Shown: positions 7,562 to 15,269 of the stretch, in pieces
Layout of the letters: each line of letters starts with the position of its first letter
Numbering within the stretch: the first letter of the stretch is position 1
From: Desulfobacteraceae bacterium
GTDB taxonomy: Bacteria > Desulfobacterota > Desulfobacteria > Desulfobacterales > RPRI01
Length of the DNA stretch: 38,048 nucleotides
NCBI GenBank assembly: GCA_011391695.1
Contig: JAABQB010000027.1
Coordinates: forward strand, 1 to 38,048
Direction: 5' to 3'
Translations under genes and position numbers: made by a program
Notes under the pieces: model-generated
Told to the model about the DNA's origin: nothing
Databases searched by the model: none
The model's input: the letters and a program-made list of their open reading frames with translations, nothing else

Positions 7562-8007
7562 ATCTCTATCTTGATTCAAATGCGCTGATCAAACTTTATC
7601 ATGAGGAAGCCGGCACGGGTGAGCTTGTCAAACTGCTTGATGATAATGCAGATAATCTTATTTTAACAATTGCGGATATTACAAGAATTGAATTTTACTC
7701 GGCTTTTCTTAAAAGGGTTCGCAAAAAGGAAATAAAGATTGAAACGGTAAAAGAAGTCCTATCGGCTTTTGAAAACGATCTCTACATGTTCAATTTTATC
7801 GAAGTTGATAATATTGTTAAAACAATGGCTGTCGATTTGCTTAAGACAACAGCGAATAAACTGGGTCTGACGACTCTTGATTCTATTCAATTAGCAGCGG
7901 CTATAACTGCGCATCAAATTTTTCCGATCGACTGTTTTGTGACTTCCGACCGTATATTGCTGAACATTGCAAAAAAATACTTCCGGACATTCAATCCTGA
8001 GTCATAA
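7558..8007 (+). CDS. PIN-domain ribonuclease toxin (VapC-like)
   Basis: A 149-aa PIN-domain protein. The acidic metal-binding residues are visible: D6 (LYLDSNALIKLY), E45 (ADITRIEFYSAF), D108 (GLTTLDSIQLAAA) and D131 (FVTSDRILL). VapC toxins are Mg-dependent endoribonucleases that cut specific tRNAs or rRNA and arrest growth when the antitoxin is degraded. The length is in the usual range of about 130-150 aa. The start codon overlaps the antitoxin stop. The target cannot be told from sequence. The tRNA-Val 180 bp upstream is an interesting neighbour but not evidence of targeting. It ends just before the decayed reading frame and the right copy of the 24-bp repeat. Confidence 0.92.
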   Translation: MNLYLDSNALIKLYHEEAGTGELVKLLDDNADNLILTIADITRIEFYSAFLKRVRKKEIKIETVKEVLSAFENDLYMFNFIEVDNIVKTMAVDLLKTTANKLGLTTLDSIQLAAAITAHQIFPIDCFVTSDRILLNIAKKYFRTFNPES

Positions 8008-8050
8008 ATTTCATGCAGATTATCTGTTGAACTTTGACAATTTGATATAA

Positions 8051-8074
8051 GAATTGACCTGGCTTCCGAAGGGA
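8051..8074 (+). repeat. Inner 24-bp direct repeat, right copy
   Basis: Matches 6933-6956 at 23 of 24 positions (GAATTGACCTGGCTTCC then GAAGGGA). The two copies bracket the terminator, tRNA-Val and the toxin-antitoxin pair, about 1.1 kb in all. Confidence 0.75.
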
Positions 8075-8289
8075 TTGCGACGCAGCCAACCGGTCTTTAT
8101 AAAATCTTTGTTCCTATGCCACAGGGGAAAGAGATCGCACCGCTCAATGCGGAGTGAATTGCCTGTTTGTTGTATGATGGCTTGCTTTTTGATGTATCAT
8201 ACTTAGCTTACCCCTTGATGGATAAAGGATTAAAGCTCACCGAAGAAAACTATGGGGAGCCTGAGGCGGATTCCAATCGTAATGAATAG
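8053..8289 (+). pseudogene. Decayed coding fragment of unknown family
   Basis: From 8053 one frame runs 79 codons to a TAG at 8287-8289, interrupted only by a TGA at 8155-8157. Before the stop it reads IDLASEGIATQPTG...LYKIFVPMPQGKEIAP. After it comes LLYDGLLFDVSYLAYPLMDKGL...LTEENYGEPEADSN. The composition is protein-like, and there is no good start codon or ribosome-binding site. The first words are repeated at 6933, where the frame dies quickly. I read this as the remnant of a gene whose pieces now flank the toxin-antitoxin region. I do not recognise the family. The rest of the 8008-8385 gap contains only the 8343-8366 repeat. Confidence 0.5.
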
Positions 8290-8342
8290 CCTATATTGTT
8301 AGTTCGTTCGCAAACCCCGTCCCAAGCATTGTGGATTGCGCT

Positions 8343-8366
8343 CGCTGTTTCGGTTCAACCTAATTA
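8343..8366 (+). repeat. CGCTGTTTCGGTTCAA dispersed repeat / right outer repeat
   Basis: CGCTGTTTCGGTTCAA (8343-8358) recurs exactly at 26692-26707, both preceded by a GCTCG-containing stretch. Its 3' part, GGTTCAACCTAATTA, matches 6720-6734. It lies 20 bp before the EEP-family gene. Confidence 0.65.
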
Positions 8367-8385
8367 CAAACGGGTTATATAAGGC

Positions 8386-9405
8386 ATGGTAAGTAAAATA
8401 AAGAAAGGGCTGATATTTGCCAAAAAATCAATTGCTCAAATGTATAAGCCTGTTTGCCGGCCTGTCGCTTGGCCTTTGGTTTCAAATTCCCAGCAAAGAA
8501 TTCCGAAATCCGGATTGAACTTAAATGTCATGAGTTTTAATATTCGGCGCGGGACGGCGAGAGACGGCAAAAATCACTGGATATTTCGTCGTAACCGTGT
8601 GCGCGAACTTTTGAATTATTACCGCCCTGATGTTATGGGCCTGCAGGAAGCGATGGGCTTTCAAGTATCAGAGATCCGTACTATGCTTCCCGGATATGAG
8701 AAGATTGGGAGTGGAAGTTTGGGTGGCAGCAAAGGGCTGTTCAATGCCATTTTTTATGATGCAGTCCGGTTCTTCCCATCCGAGGGAGGCACATTCTGGT
8801 TTTCAGATACACCCGATATTCCTGGATCAAGAGGGTGGGGGAACATACTCCCGCGAACATGTACCTGGGTTTGCCTGATTGAAAAAGACTCAGGGCAGGC
8901 TTTTTATTTTTACAATGTTCATTTGGATCATATTTCCCGCCGTTCGCGAAAAAACAGCATAGTTTTATTGACTCGGTTTATTCATAAGAGGTCGTCCCCG
9001 GATCCTTTTGTACTGACAGGTGATTTTAATGCCAGAGAAAAGAGCGCGCCCATAAAATATCTAAAAGGTGACATTCCTTTAAGAATCAGAGTTAAAGAGA
9101 GCGTAGTAAATCCCGAACCATTAATGGACACTTTTCGGGTACGATATCCGAATGGTAGAAATGTTGCCACCTTTCACGGGTTTCGCAAACATTTTTTCCG
9201 GTTCAAATTTGACTATATTTTTGTTCCGTCTTCTGTCCGGGTCCAGGACGCAATAATTATTCAACCGCAATGGGAGAAATGTTACCCATCTGACCACTTC
9301 CCGCTGTTTGCCAATATCAATTTATCTGTAATCTCTGACTCTGCAAATCCAGGCGTTTTTATTGAAGAGTACAAAAAGGATATGGCTGATAAAAAGGTGC
9401 GATAG
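8386..9405 (+). CDS. Endonuclease/exonuclease/phosphatase (EEP) family protein
   Basis: A 339-aa protein with the EEP metal-dependent phosphoesterase fold over about residues 45-310. Motifs in order are NVMSFNIRRG (metal-site Asn), DVMGLQEAMGFQ (metal-binding Glu), FYFYNVHLDH (catalytic His region), VLTGDFNAREKSAP (GDFN signature), RFKFDYIFVPSSV (DYIF) and CYPSDHFPLFANI (SDH, catalytic Asp-His). All key residues are present, so hydrolytic activity is likely. The family includes sphingomyelinases, inositol phosphatases, nucleases and deadenylases; the substrate cannot be assigned. The N-terminal 40 residues are basic and not clearly a signal peptide. The start is uncertain: only AAGG lies almost against the ATG. 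It converges with the flavoprotein gene at 9414. Confidence 0.9.
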   Translation: MVSKIKKGLIFAKKSIAQMYKPVCRPVAWPLVSNSQQRIPKSGLNLNVMSFNIRRGTARDGKNHWIFRRNRVRELLNYYRPDVMGLQEAMGFQVSEIRTMLPGYEKIGSGSLGGSKGLFNAIFYDAVRFFPSEGGTFWFSDTPDIPGSRGWGNILPRTCTWVCLIEKDSGQAFYFYNVHLDHISRRSRKNSIVLLTRFIHKRSSPDPFVLTGDFNAREKSAPIKYLKGDIPLRIRVKESVVNPEPLMDTFRVRYPNGRNVATFHGFRKHFFRFKFDYIFVPSSVRVQDAIIIQPQWEKCYPSDHFPLFANINLSVISDSANPGVFIEEYKKDMADKKVR

Positions 9406-9413
9406 TCAGGCCA

Positions 9414-10754
9414 TTATATCCGCTTAAGCAGCTGATTTGCTGCTGTTAACATCGGGTCCCAGACAGGGCTGAACGGAGGCGCGTATGCAAGATCGCTTTG
9501 AACAAACTCGTCAACAGTCATACCGGCATGAAGAGCTACGGCAGCCGCATTTATACGATGGGCGACGCCTTCTTTTCCAACCATCTGCACCCCGATAAGC
9601 CTGCCTGATTTCCGGTCTCCAACCATCTGAACCAGGATTGAACTTGATCCGGGATGGGCGTGCGCGCGGGAACGGCTTTCAATGACTGCCTCAACAGGTT
9701 CAAAATCAAGCTCTTTTGCTTCATCCATGCCAAGACCCGTTCTGGCGACCTGAATATCAAAGACTTTAAATACCGCTGTTCCGGCCACTCCCTGAAGTTC
9801 AGCTTTTACACCGGTTACATTATCGGCCACGGCCCATCCGCCCCTGTTGGCACGAAGAGCAACCGGAATCCATGTTTTCCTGCCTGTAACCACGTGATAG
9901 GCATCCGCACAATCTCCCGCGGCGTATATATCAGGGTTGGAGGTGCAAAGGGTTTTATCGACCGAAATCGACCCTGAGGGTCCAAGTTCAAGACCTGCAT
10001 CTTGAGCCAATTGACTGTTGGGCGAAATTCCAACGGCAACGAACACCATCTGACAGGAAAGATCGAGATTGCGGCAGATCACTTTAAGTCCGTCTTCTGT
10101 CTTCACAATTTTTTCTATACTGTGACCGAGATAAATTCTCACATTGTTATTTTCGACTTCAGTTTTTATCGCTGAAGCAAGCTTGTCGTTCATCCACGGA
10201 ATAAAAACAGATCGTGGTTTAATCATATCAACTTCAATTCCAAGTGCCCTGAAAGCTTCGCACATTTCAAGCGCGATATATCCCATACCTATGACAACAA
10301 CATTTTTGACCTTGTTGTCAGTGATGAATTGCTTGATAATTCTTCCGTCATCAAGGCTTTTCATGTTCGTTACTCCCAAAAGATCAAATCCGGGAAGCTT
10401 CGGAATAACGGGTGATGCTCCGGTAGCTAACAGAAGCTTGTCGTATGGAAGCTCGAACTTGCTGCCGTCATGCTTTGTCCCTCTGACTGCTTTTCGGTTT
10501 ATATCTATTGCTTCGACAAGATGTCCTGTTCTTAAGTCGATCTTCTGCCTGTCTCTGAAAACATCTGCCTGCCTGACAACAAGATCATCCATGCTTCTTT
10601 TTGAATCAGCCAGGTTGTAAGGCATGCCGCATGCGCTGTATGAAACATCGAAAGTTTTTTCAAGGACTATGACATCCATATCGGGTCTGTTTCTTTTTGC
10701 CCGGCTTGCTGCACTCATTCCTGCAGCATCACCCCCAATGATTATGAATTTCAT
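9414..10754 (-). CDS. CoA-disulfide reductase / persulfide-reductase-like flavoprotein
   Basis: A 446-aa FAD/NAD(P)H oxidoreductase. The N-terminal FAD motif is IIGGDAAGMSAASRAKR. The second dinucleotide motif is VVVIGMGYIALEMCEAF, and the FAD-binding GD motif is TSNPDIYAAGDCADAYH. The single active-site Cys is C42 in YSACGMPY, the hallmark of CoA-disulfide reductases and related NADH oxidase/persulfide reductases. YAPPFSPVWDP in the C-terminal dimer domain also fits that group. There is no C-terminal rhodanese domain, unlike Npsr-type persulfide reductases. GAGG lies 8 nt before the ATG. The role could be thiol redox balance or NADH-linked sulfur reduction; sequence alone does not decide. 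It follows pgi on the same strand after about 110 bp. Confidence 0.92.
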   Translation of the reverse strand: MKFIIIGGDAAGMSAASRAKRNRPDMDVIVLEKTFDVSYSACGMPYNLADSKRSMDDLVVRQADVFRDRQKIDLRTGHLVEAIDINRKAVRGTKHDGSKFELPYDKLLLATGASPVIPKLPGFDLLGVTNMKSLDDGRIIKQFITDNKVKNVVVIGMGYIALEMCEAFRALGIEVDMIKPRSVFIPWMNDKLASAIKTEVENNNVRIYLGHSIEKIVKTEDGLKVICRNLDLSCQMVFVAVGISPNSQLAQDAGLELGPSGSISVDKTLCTSNPDIYAAGDCADAYHVVTGRKTWIPVALRANRGGWAVADNVTGVKAELQGVAGTAVFKVFDIQVARTGLGMDEAKELDFEPVEAVIESRSRAHAHPGSSSILVQMVGDRKSGRLIGVQMVGKEGVAHRINAAAVALHAGMTVDEFVQSDLAYAPPFSPVWDPMLTAANQLLKRI

Positions 10755-10836
10755 AAAATTTTCCTCAATATGTGCAGTTTGGAAATCCCATACGAATATT
10801 CAAAATATGGTTTTTCTCCAGATCAATCGGGAAAAA

Positions 10837-10857
10837 GGGTTCGAGGGTTCAAGGACT
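10837..10857. repeat. TTGAACCC-type octamer repeat
   Basis: GGGTTCGAGGGTTCAAGGACT, the complement of the octamer family at 2391-2433, fills the gap between pgi and the flavoprotein gene. Confidence 0.7.
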
Positions 10858-10864
10858 CATTCGA

Positions 10865-12490
10865 TTAACCTGTGAATAATTTTTCAAGGTAGAACTTTGT
10901 AATCTTGTCGGCATCTTCAAAAGAATATTCCGGGTTTCTATTTTTTTCCGCCATTTTCGTTCTGATGCCAGATGCGAGGGATTTTCCAAGCTCCACTCCG
11001 AACTGGTCGAACGGGTTTATACCCCAGATAAATGCTTCATAGACCGTTTTTGCCTCGTAGAAAGAGAGAAGCCTTCCAATATTTTCCGGGGACAAGTCAT
11101 TTAATAGTATGGTTGAAGAAGGCCTGTTTCCATCAAAACGTTTTGCGCCATCGGTGTCATCTTTTCCGAATGCGAGGGCGGCTGGCTGAGCGATTAGATT
11201 TGCCCAGAGCTCCTGGTGGTTAGTTACTCCTTTTGATTTGAACCCGTACTGATCATAAGACGGCTTGATGACTCCTATGAAATCGACAGGAAAGGGTCTT
11301 CCCTGGTGAGCAAGCTGAAAAAACGAATGCTGTGCATTGGTGCCCGGTTCACCGAAGATAATTGTTCCTGCAGGTACATCAAGGGCATATCCGTCTTTTG
11401 TGACCGATTTCCCGTTACTTTCCATGTTCAACTGCTGTATGTGGGGAGCAAGCTTTGACAAGGGAGAGGCATAAGGTATTACAGCCTGTGCCGGATAATG
11501 AAGAAAATTATTGTTCCATACGGATATCAGAGCGGCGACAAGGGGGAGATTCTTTTCGGGAGGCGCCTCTTTAGCGTGAATATCCATCTCTTCAGCTCCT
11601 TTTAAAAACCGTTCAAAGAGATCATATCCGATGTAAAGACTTAGCGGCACGCCTCCAACCGCCGAAGTGACGCTGTATCTTCCCCCTATGAAATCGAACA
11701 TGTGAAACGACGCGATAACCGGGTTTGAAGGATCATCTCCCGGACTCCCCTTGCTGGTGACTGTTACGAAGTGTTTTGCCGGATCGAGCCCTTTCTGTTT
11801 CATGAACTCGTAGGCCTGGTTTGTGTTTGCCGCTGTTTCGGCAGTAGTATAGCTTTTTGATATAACAATCCAGATCGTGCTTTCGGGATCAATAGACGCC
11901 GCTATTTCTCCAAAGTTGTGAATATCAACATTAGAAAGAAAATGTATCTGCATTTTCCTGATGGCAAGATGCTTTAATGCTGACGCAACAAATTCAGGAC
12001 CAAGGTAAGAGCCTCCGATTCCTATAACCACCATATGTTCGAAAATCTTGCCTGTTGAACCCCGGATTTCACCACTATGAATTTTGGATGTAAATTCTTT
12101 TATCTTTTTTCTTACCGAAAACATTTCGGGCATGATGTCTTTACCGTTTACAAAGACAGCATCGGCGGAAAATGATCTTGATGCTGTGTGAAGTGCGGCG
12201 CGGTTTTCGGTGTTGTTGACCGTTTCTCCGCTGGTCATGGATTTGAACTGTTTTTTTATTCGTCTTTTTTCAGCAAGTTCAAACAAAAGTTTCATGGTTC
12301 CGGAATTCACCCTCTGACGGGAATAGTCATAGAAAATACCGGCGCCTTCCAGGGAAAAATTTTCCAAGCGCCCCTTTTGACCGACAAGGTATTTAAGGTG
12401 ATTTTCTCTGCGGTTAATTATACCCGCATGTTTTTTCAGATTTATCCATTCGGGAATATCAATTATGGAATATGACTGTTCAGGGTTCAT
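10865..12490 (-). CDS. pgi: Glucose-6-phosphate isomerase
   Basis: Interconverts glucose-6-phosphate and fructose-6-phosphate in glycolysis and gluconeogenesis. The 541-aa length is close to the E. coli enzyme (549 aa). Family motifs occur in order: VIGIGGSYLGPEFVASAL (phosphate binding), GGRYSVTSAVGGVPLS, GEPGTNAQHSFFQLAHQG (catalytic Glu and His region) and AFIWGINPFDQFGVELGK (PGI signature near the C terminus). The start ATG overlaps the stop of the upstream lipoprotein gene by 4 bp, so the two are translationally coupled, although the lipoprotein belongs functionally to lipid transport. No defect is visible. Confidence 0.97.
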   Translation of the reverse strand: MNPEQSYSIIDIPEWINLKKHAGIINRRENHLKYLVGQKGRLENFSLEGAGIFYDYSRQRVNSGTMKLLFELAEKRRIKKQFKSMTSGETVNNTENRAALHTASRSFSADAVFVNGKDIMPEMFSVRKKIKEFTSKIHSGEIRGSTGKIFEHMVVIGIGGSYLGPEFVASALKHLAIRKMQIHFLSNVDIHNFGEIAASIDPESTIWIVISKSYTTAETAANTNQAYEFMKQKGLDPAKHFVTVTSKGSPGDDPSNPVIASFHMFDFIGGRYSVTSAVGGVPLSLYIGYDLFERFLKGAEEMDIHAKEAPPEKNLPLVAALISVWNNNFLHYPAQAVIPYASPLSKLAPHIQQLNMESNGKSVTKDGYALDVPAGTIIFGEPGTNAQHSFFQLAHQGRPFPVDFIGVIKPSYDQYGFKSKGVTNHQELWANLIAQPAALAFGKDDTDGAKRFDGNRPSSTILLNDLSPENIGRLLSFYEAKTVYEAFIWGINPFDQFGVELGKSLASGIRTKMAEKNRNPEYSFEDADKITKFYLEKLFTG

Positions 12491-13146
12491 GGTTTACCTT
12501 CAAGGGTTTTATATATATCAGTTATAATTTGTGCAGATAATTCTGACATTGCCTTGCTCATTGCTTCAGCGAGCGCTCCCGGATTATTCCTGGCACATTC
12601 TTTCCGGGTGCTGTATCTTTTTTGAAAAAGAATTCTTTTGTTCAAGTCGGTTTCATTTTCTGCCATGAGAATGATATCAAGCGACAGAACAGCTTCCCAT
12701 CTCCCGCCTCTGTCATCCTCGAAAAATTCATCAACAGTTCCCGATATTGAATGGGTTGCAGCAAAGCCTGTATCATGGTTGAATACAGCCTTGAAAAGAC
12801 CGGACTGCCTGATGTCCCTGAACAGAAAATAAGCAATAAGATGAGCAGGGTTTGTCTCCCATCTTTGGTTACTGTACTTATCGGTCTGGAAATTGTTTTT
12901 CCTGTAACTGATTCTTTCTGAGTTGTTCAGGGGAGAGGCCTGAAAGCGTTCCATTCTTATTGTTGAATTGACGGCTTTAACTTCAGTGAATTTCGGAAAA
13001 GCATATTCAAGGGTATAAAAATCGACCTTGCCTGCCGGCTCTCCGAAACTCAAACAGCCAGCAAGAGATAAAACCAGGCCGCCGATGAACAAGAAAAAAA
13101 ATGCATAAAAAGTTCTTCCAATGATTTTATCTTTGGCTTTAAGCAT
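12487..13146 (-). CDS. PqiC/ABC-type transport auxiliary lipoprotein
   Basis: A 219-aa protein with a cytoplasmic N terminus (MLKAKDKIIGRTF), one hydrophobic segment and the lipobox LSLAGC (Cys about 31), so it should be lipidated. FYTLEYAFPKF and ISYRKNNFQTDKYSNQRWETNP are typical of the PqiC/YmbA (DUF330) lipoproteins that partner MCE transporters at the outer membrane. A conserved serine/aspartate-rich middle (SISGTVDEFFEDDRGGRWEAVLSLDI) also fits. It follows the MCE, ATPase and permease genes and completes a Mla/Pqi-like lipid transport operon. A repeat-filled gap of about 190 bp separates it from the MCE gene. It overlaps pgi by 4 bp. Confidence 0.85.
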   Translation of the reverse strand: MLKAKDKIIGRTFYAFFFLFIGGLVLSLAGCLSFGEPAGKVDFYTLEYAFPKFTEVKAVNSTIRMERFQASPLNNSERISYRKNNFQTDKYSNQRWETNPAHLIAYFLFRDIRQSGLFKAVFNHDTGFAATHSISGTVDEFFEDDRGGRWEAVLSLDIILMAENETDLNKRILFQKRYSTRKECARNNPGALAEAMSKAMSELSAQIITDIYKTLEGKP

Positions 13147-13241
13147 CCTCTCAACCTCCCCGATATCTCTTGCGAAGTTCTGACGGGCTTTCTTTATTGA
13201 GATAGCCCAGATCCCCTGATAATAATATTTGAGTCTCTAAT

Positions 13242-13309
13242 TCACTCGAATCCTTGAACCCTGCCGAAGGCCCGCCAATCTTTATGGCGGGAACCCTCGA
13301 ATCCTCATA
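13242..13309. repeat. TTGAACCC-type octamers split by a hairpin
   Basis: Octamers CACTCGAATCC-TTGAACCC and AACCCTCGAATCC flank an inserted hairpin CCCGCCA-ATCTTTA-TGGCGGG (13271-13291, 7 perfect bp). It appears to have landed inside the octamer run. It lies between the MCE gene and its lipoprotein partner. Confidence 0.75.
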
Positions 13310-13339
13310 GGATCACCAACTAATTTGGAGCTGATCCAT

Positions 13340-14317
13340 TTAATCTTTATCCGTCTCTTTTTCAGGAGGAGGATTTCCATAAAGAAGCATGGATGGCTGA
13401 TCAGAAATTAATTCAACAGAACGATTTAATGTTTCGCTGGTTTTTTCTATGCTCTGCATTGTTGCGAGGATCTGCTTCTGCAGGGATGAAAGGTTGTTAT
13501 CGGTCTTTTCAACGAGAAAGGTCCCTTTCTGTATCAGGTTTCCCGCATCATTTGCGGCTCGATTGAAGTTCTGAATAGCCTGTTTGATGTCGTCCTGATT
13601 ATCGGCAACAATTTTATCAACTTTTGCTATTGTTCCATTCAGATTTGAAATGGTCTTATCGGTATTTGATGAAAACAATTTAAATGTGTTTCCTGCCTTT
13701 TCGATGGAATCCATCGCAGCATCCCATTTGTCCAAAGATTCCCTGATATCGGAGGATAATTTCCCGATTTTCGCACTATCAACGGCAATGTTTATTTTAT
13801 CCAGAGATTTTTTAAACTTATCAGACATTCCTCCAAGGTCCATATTTTGCAATTGTTTTACCACGTCATTTATGTTGTCTATGAAGTTTCTTATTTCAGA
13901 AGGTTTTGTATCGATAACCGCATATCTTGGTGGAAAGTTCAGTATCGGGGAAAGATCCGGTTCACCTTTTCTCTTTATGTCCAGTTCAATAAACATTATG
14001 CCTGTTATTCCGACCGATTTTAACTGGGCAACGATGTTTTTATCCGGTTTCATATCAGTTTCTATTTTTAATATTATTTCTATAAGCTTTGCATCCGGAG
14101 CCACAAGTATGTCGGCAACCCTTCCGATTGTGACTCCCCTGTATTTTACGGGCGAGTCTTTTGCCAATCCCTGTACGGAATCATCGAAATAGGCTGAATA
14201 GAGATGTCCCTGTTCAAAAAAATGTGTCATGCCGAGCCATATTATTGCAATAAACGCAACAATTAAACCCAACATAACGAAGATCCCGACACTTAATTTT
14301 GTTTTTATTGAAGCCAT
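13340..14317 (-). CDS. mlaD: MCE-domain lipid transport protein (MlaD-like)
   Basis: A 325-aa periplasmic substrate-binding subunit of an MCE lipid transporter. Residues about 8-28 form a membrane anchor (VGIFVMLGLIVAFIAIIWLG). The MCE domain spans about 38-120 (YSAYFDDSVQGLAKDSPVKYRGVTIGRVADI). The next ~180 residues are helical, with weak heptads, and rich in Asp, Asn and Ser, longer than E. coli MlaD (183 aa). This is like PqiB/LetB-side or plant/actinobacterial MCE proteins with an extended C-terminal needle or coiled coil. It probably forms a hexameric ring shuttling phospholipids between membranes. It follows the ATPase gene but is separated from it by a dispersed repeat element. The Shine-Dalgarno is weak (GGGT). 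Confidence 0.93.
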   Translation of the reverse strand: MASIKTKLSVGIFVMLGLIVAFIAIIWLGMTHFFEQGHLYSAYFDDSVQGLAKDSPVKYRGVTIGRVADILVAPDAKLIEIILKIETDMKPDKNIVAQLKSVGITGIMFIELDIKRKGEPDLSPILNFPPRYAVIDTKPSEIRNFIDNINDVVKQLQNMDLGGMSDKFKKSLDKINIAVDSAKIGKLSSDIRESLDKWDAAMDSIEKAGNTFKLFSSNTDKTISNLNGTIAKVDKIVADNQDDIKQAIQNFNRAANDAGNLIQKGTFLVEKTDNNLSSLQKQILATMQSIEKTSETLNRSVELISDQPSMLLYGNPPPEKETDKD

Positions 14318-14369
14318 ATTTTACCCATCTTTGATAACTATGACGACTTCTCACGAGTCCATCAGTTTT

Positions 14370-14503
14370 GATGGTCCCGTAAAAAGTCAGGATCTCACAC
14401 CAAGCCACAAAGATCACAAAGTTAACATGTTAATATTAAATGAAATATTTCTTCGTGTTCTTAGTGCCTTTGTGAGAAAATATAGTTTTCACGGGTCCAT
14501 CAG
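14370..14503. repeat. 135-bp dispersed repeat with terminal inverted repeats, copy A
   Basis: The ends GATGGTCCCGTAAAA and TTTTCACGGGTCCATC are near-perfect inverted repeats. The interior (CACAAAGATCACAAAGTTAAC ... TTCTTCGTGTTCTTAGTGCC) matches copies B (19841-19978) and C (30234-30366), which lie in the opposite orientation. The right end runs into the last codons of the ATPase gene. Just left of it is another half terminus, CCATCAGTTTTGATGG. No coding capacity; MITE-like. Confidence 0.9.
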
Positions 14504-15256
14504 TTTTGCGTTCCGTTTAAAAAATTGCCTGACTGAAGGATTGGGACTGTGATCCCTGATACTCTTTGGATCTCCCTCGGCAATTATACCCTTTGTATTT
14601 TTATCAAGCATTACAACCCGGTTTGCAACCGTAAATATTGTATCAAGGTCATGTGTCACGATTACAATGGTTGTGCCCAGTCTCCTGTTGATTTGCATTA
14701 TAAGCTCATCAATTTCAGAGGAGATAACCGGATCGAGGCCGGCTGTCGGTTCATCCAGAAAAAGTATTTTAGGATTAAGAGCAAGAGCACGTGCCAGGCC
14801 AGCCCTTTTTTTCATTCCCCCGCTTAATTCCGAAGGCAGATAATTTTCAAAACCTTCAAGTTCAACAAGCCGAAGCTTCAGATGAACAAGCATATCCACG
14901 GAATATTTAGGCATTAAAGAGTACTCTGTTATCGGTAGCGCTATGTTTTCCGCAACTGTCATTGAGCCAATAAGGGCGCTGCTTTGGAAAAGTATTCCTA
15001 TTCCTTTTAAAATATTGTGCAGTGTTTTGGTGTCACATCCGGTTATGTCAATGCCGTCAATAAAAACATTCCCGGATGATGGAGCGGCAAGGCCTACCAT
15101 ATGTTTCAGCAATGTGCTTTTTCCGCATCCGCTTCCACCCAGAATCACAAGAACTTCACCTGCATAAACATCGAGGCTGATGTTATTGAGAATAACTTCA
15201 TCGCCGTATTTTGCAATAAGATTTTTTACCTGGATGACCGTATCTTTTATTGCCAT
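14489..15256 (-). CDS. mlaF: ABC transporter ATPase of the MCE lipid transporter (MlaF-like)
   Basis: A 255-aa ABC ATPase: Walker A GGSGCGKST, Q-loop ILFQSSALIGSMTVAENI, signature LSGGMKKRAGLARAL, Walker B KILFLDEPTAGLDP and switch VTHDLDTI. SGGMKKR is characteristic of MlaF/MCE ATPases. I choose the ATG at 15256 (MAIKDTVIQVKNL), with GAAAGG just upstream, 13 nt after the permease stop. The longer frame would overlap the permease and lacks a ribosome-binding site. The last codons (LMDP-stop) lie inside a terminus of the dispersed repeat copy A, so the natural C terminus was probably replaced by the repeat. The core is complete, so the protein should be active. It powers the MlaE-like permease. 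Confidence 0.95.
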   Translation of the reverse strand: MAIKDTVIQVKNLIAKYGDEVILNNISLDVYAGEVLVILGGSGCGKSTLLKHMVGLAAPSSGNVFIDGIDITGCDTKTLHNILKGIGILFQSSALIGSMTVAENIALPITEYSLMPKYSVDMLVHLKLRLVELEGFENYLPSELSGGMKKRAGLARALALNPKILFLDEPTAGLDPVISSEIDELIMQINRRLGTTIVIVTHDLDTIFTVANRVVMLDKNTKGIIAEGDPKSIRDHSPNPSVRQFFKRNAKLMDP

Positions 15257-15269
15257 AACCTTTCTATAT

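Noticed and set aside
14214-14417. Frame MIFVAWCEILTFY..., also at the front of the longer cysS frame
   Set aside because: Produced by the 135-bp repeat copies; not a gene.
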